DNA of 64,000 nucleotides, taken from assembly GCF_001640805.2 (NCBI RefSeq), contig NC_066852.1:5688194-5752193 (forward strand). The letters are read 5' to 3'. The position numbers and the translations under genes were made by a program. Shown piece after piece: positions 63,264-64,000 of this stretch. The DNA comes from Lates calcarifer. Taxonomy: Eukaryota > Chordata > Actinopteri > Centropomidae. Numbering within the stretch: position 1 is the first letter of the stretch; the number at the start of each line of letters is the position of its first letter. Under the pieces are notes generated by a model. The model made no database searches. It worked only from the letters and a program-made list of their open reading frames with translations, and was not told the origin of the DNA.

Positions 63264-64000
63264 AGGAGCTGTGATTACAGTCCTTCTAGATTCTTTCTGA
63301 ACATTCAGTTTGATGTCATGGCAGGGTTCAGAATGTGATGGCATCATAAGAACCCTGAGTGTTGGTTTTGCCAAGTGACATGGACTCAATGCTCAAACCA
63401 TACACCACACACACTGCATGATTTCTACTTGAAACATTAAAAGTATAACAGGCACAACTACACTTATATCTCCCAACATGGCTCATGTGATATAACCACC
63501 TCATGTCTTTTTTTAACAATATTATAATGTAGAACAACATGACAGCAAACAGCAATGAGCGAGTTGCAGGGTTCACAAAGCTGAGTAAACTCACTTCAGC
63601 TGGGTTAGTTCAGTTTAAAGAAGGAGTGGGACCAATCCCACACTCACGCTTTTCATCATCACAGTGTATGCAGAAAAAATGTGTCAAAATTCAACAAAGT
63701 AATACAAACTGACTTCAGAATCTCCCACATTCCTTTGGGCAAACTGTAGTTATATGTTGATGATGGTTTTGATGAAGATGGATGACGGAGGAGCAAATTC
63801 ATCTGAACAGAGAGACAACAAACCACAAGGTCCAGTTAGAACACAGGCAGGAAGGAGGACATGTGTCTCTGAGTCTTCTGTCCCTTTGTCTGATTCTGTC
63901 TCATCTTTTCGCAGTCATTTTTTCCTCAAATTCAGTTCTTCTTCATCTCAGTATCCTAATTGCTTCATATCCAGATCTCTTCCCCTTTGTCATTCTCTGT
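63264..64000. other. Upstream flank of the coiled-coil gene
   Basis: Presumed 5' leader or promoter side of the minus-strand coiled-coil gene, running off the right edge. I saw no CpG island, TATA box or further coding exon that I can support. An acceptor-like CCTTCAACAG|AG near 63230 could begin the main exon if an upstream first exon exists outside this window. Confidence 0.35.

Overview
The window is teleost (probably percomorph) nuclear DNA: AT-rich and mostly non-coding. It carries spliced vertebrate genes with GT-AG introns, CA/GATA microsatellites and a dense set of fish-type repeats (Tc1-like elements, a tRNA-derived SINE, a MITE). No bacterial, viral or CRISPR feature was seen. All calls come from reading the sequence; no alignment or database search was run.

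Two genes are visible, both on the minus strand. (1) The 5' part of an IGSF9B/Turtle-type synaptic adhesion gene. Coding exon 1 (41368-41431, signal peptide), exon 2 (13685-13876, first half of Ig domain 1) and exon 3 (1961-2107, second half of Ig domain 1) splice in consistent phase-1 register. They are separated by introns of about 27.5 kb and 11.6 kb, and the rest of the gene lies beyond the left edge. Exon 1 sits in a CpG-rich promoter at about 41.34-41.79 kb. (2) At 61.94-63.12 kb, a two-exon gene for a lysine/glutamate-rich coiled-coil protein that I do not recognise. Its main exon carries a one-base reading-frame disruption near 62440.

The introns and the roughly 20 kb between the genes are filled with decayed repeats. 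These include remnants of at least three Tc1-like elements (3.7-4.75, 8.2-8.6, 35.8-36.45 kb) plus a lone terminus at 10.3 kb. A better-preserved Tc1-like element of about 1.53 kb (30438-31967) has an IR/DR-like end structure and DD37E spacing. There is also a 240-bp MITE (22669-22908), a tRNA-SINE with a perfect 13-bp target duplication (3524-3642), a second SINE copy (52.8 kb), two families with tRNA-like heads, and several copies of a common percomorph dispersed repeat.

The points most worth a second look are: the open reading through the exon-2 splice donor of igsf9b into a strongly hydrophobic segment followed by a stop (a possible short membrane-anchored isoform); the single-base frame change in the coiled-coil gene; a compact hairpin at 22102-22144; and a CpG-richer 117-codon ORF at 36.7-37.1 kb containing an 18-bp perfect palindrome and a 9-bp-stem hairpin. 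I found nothing that amounts to a clearly new biological system.
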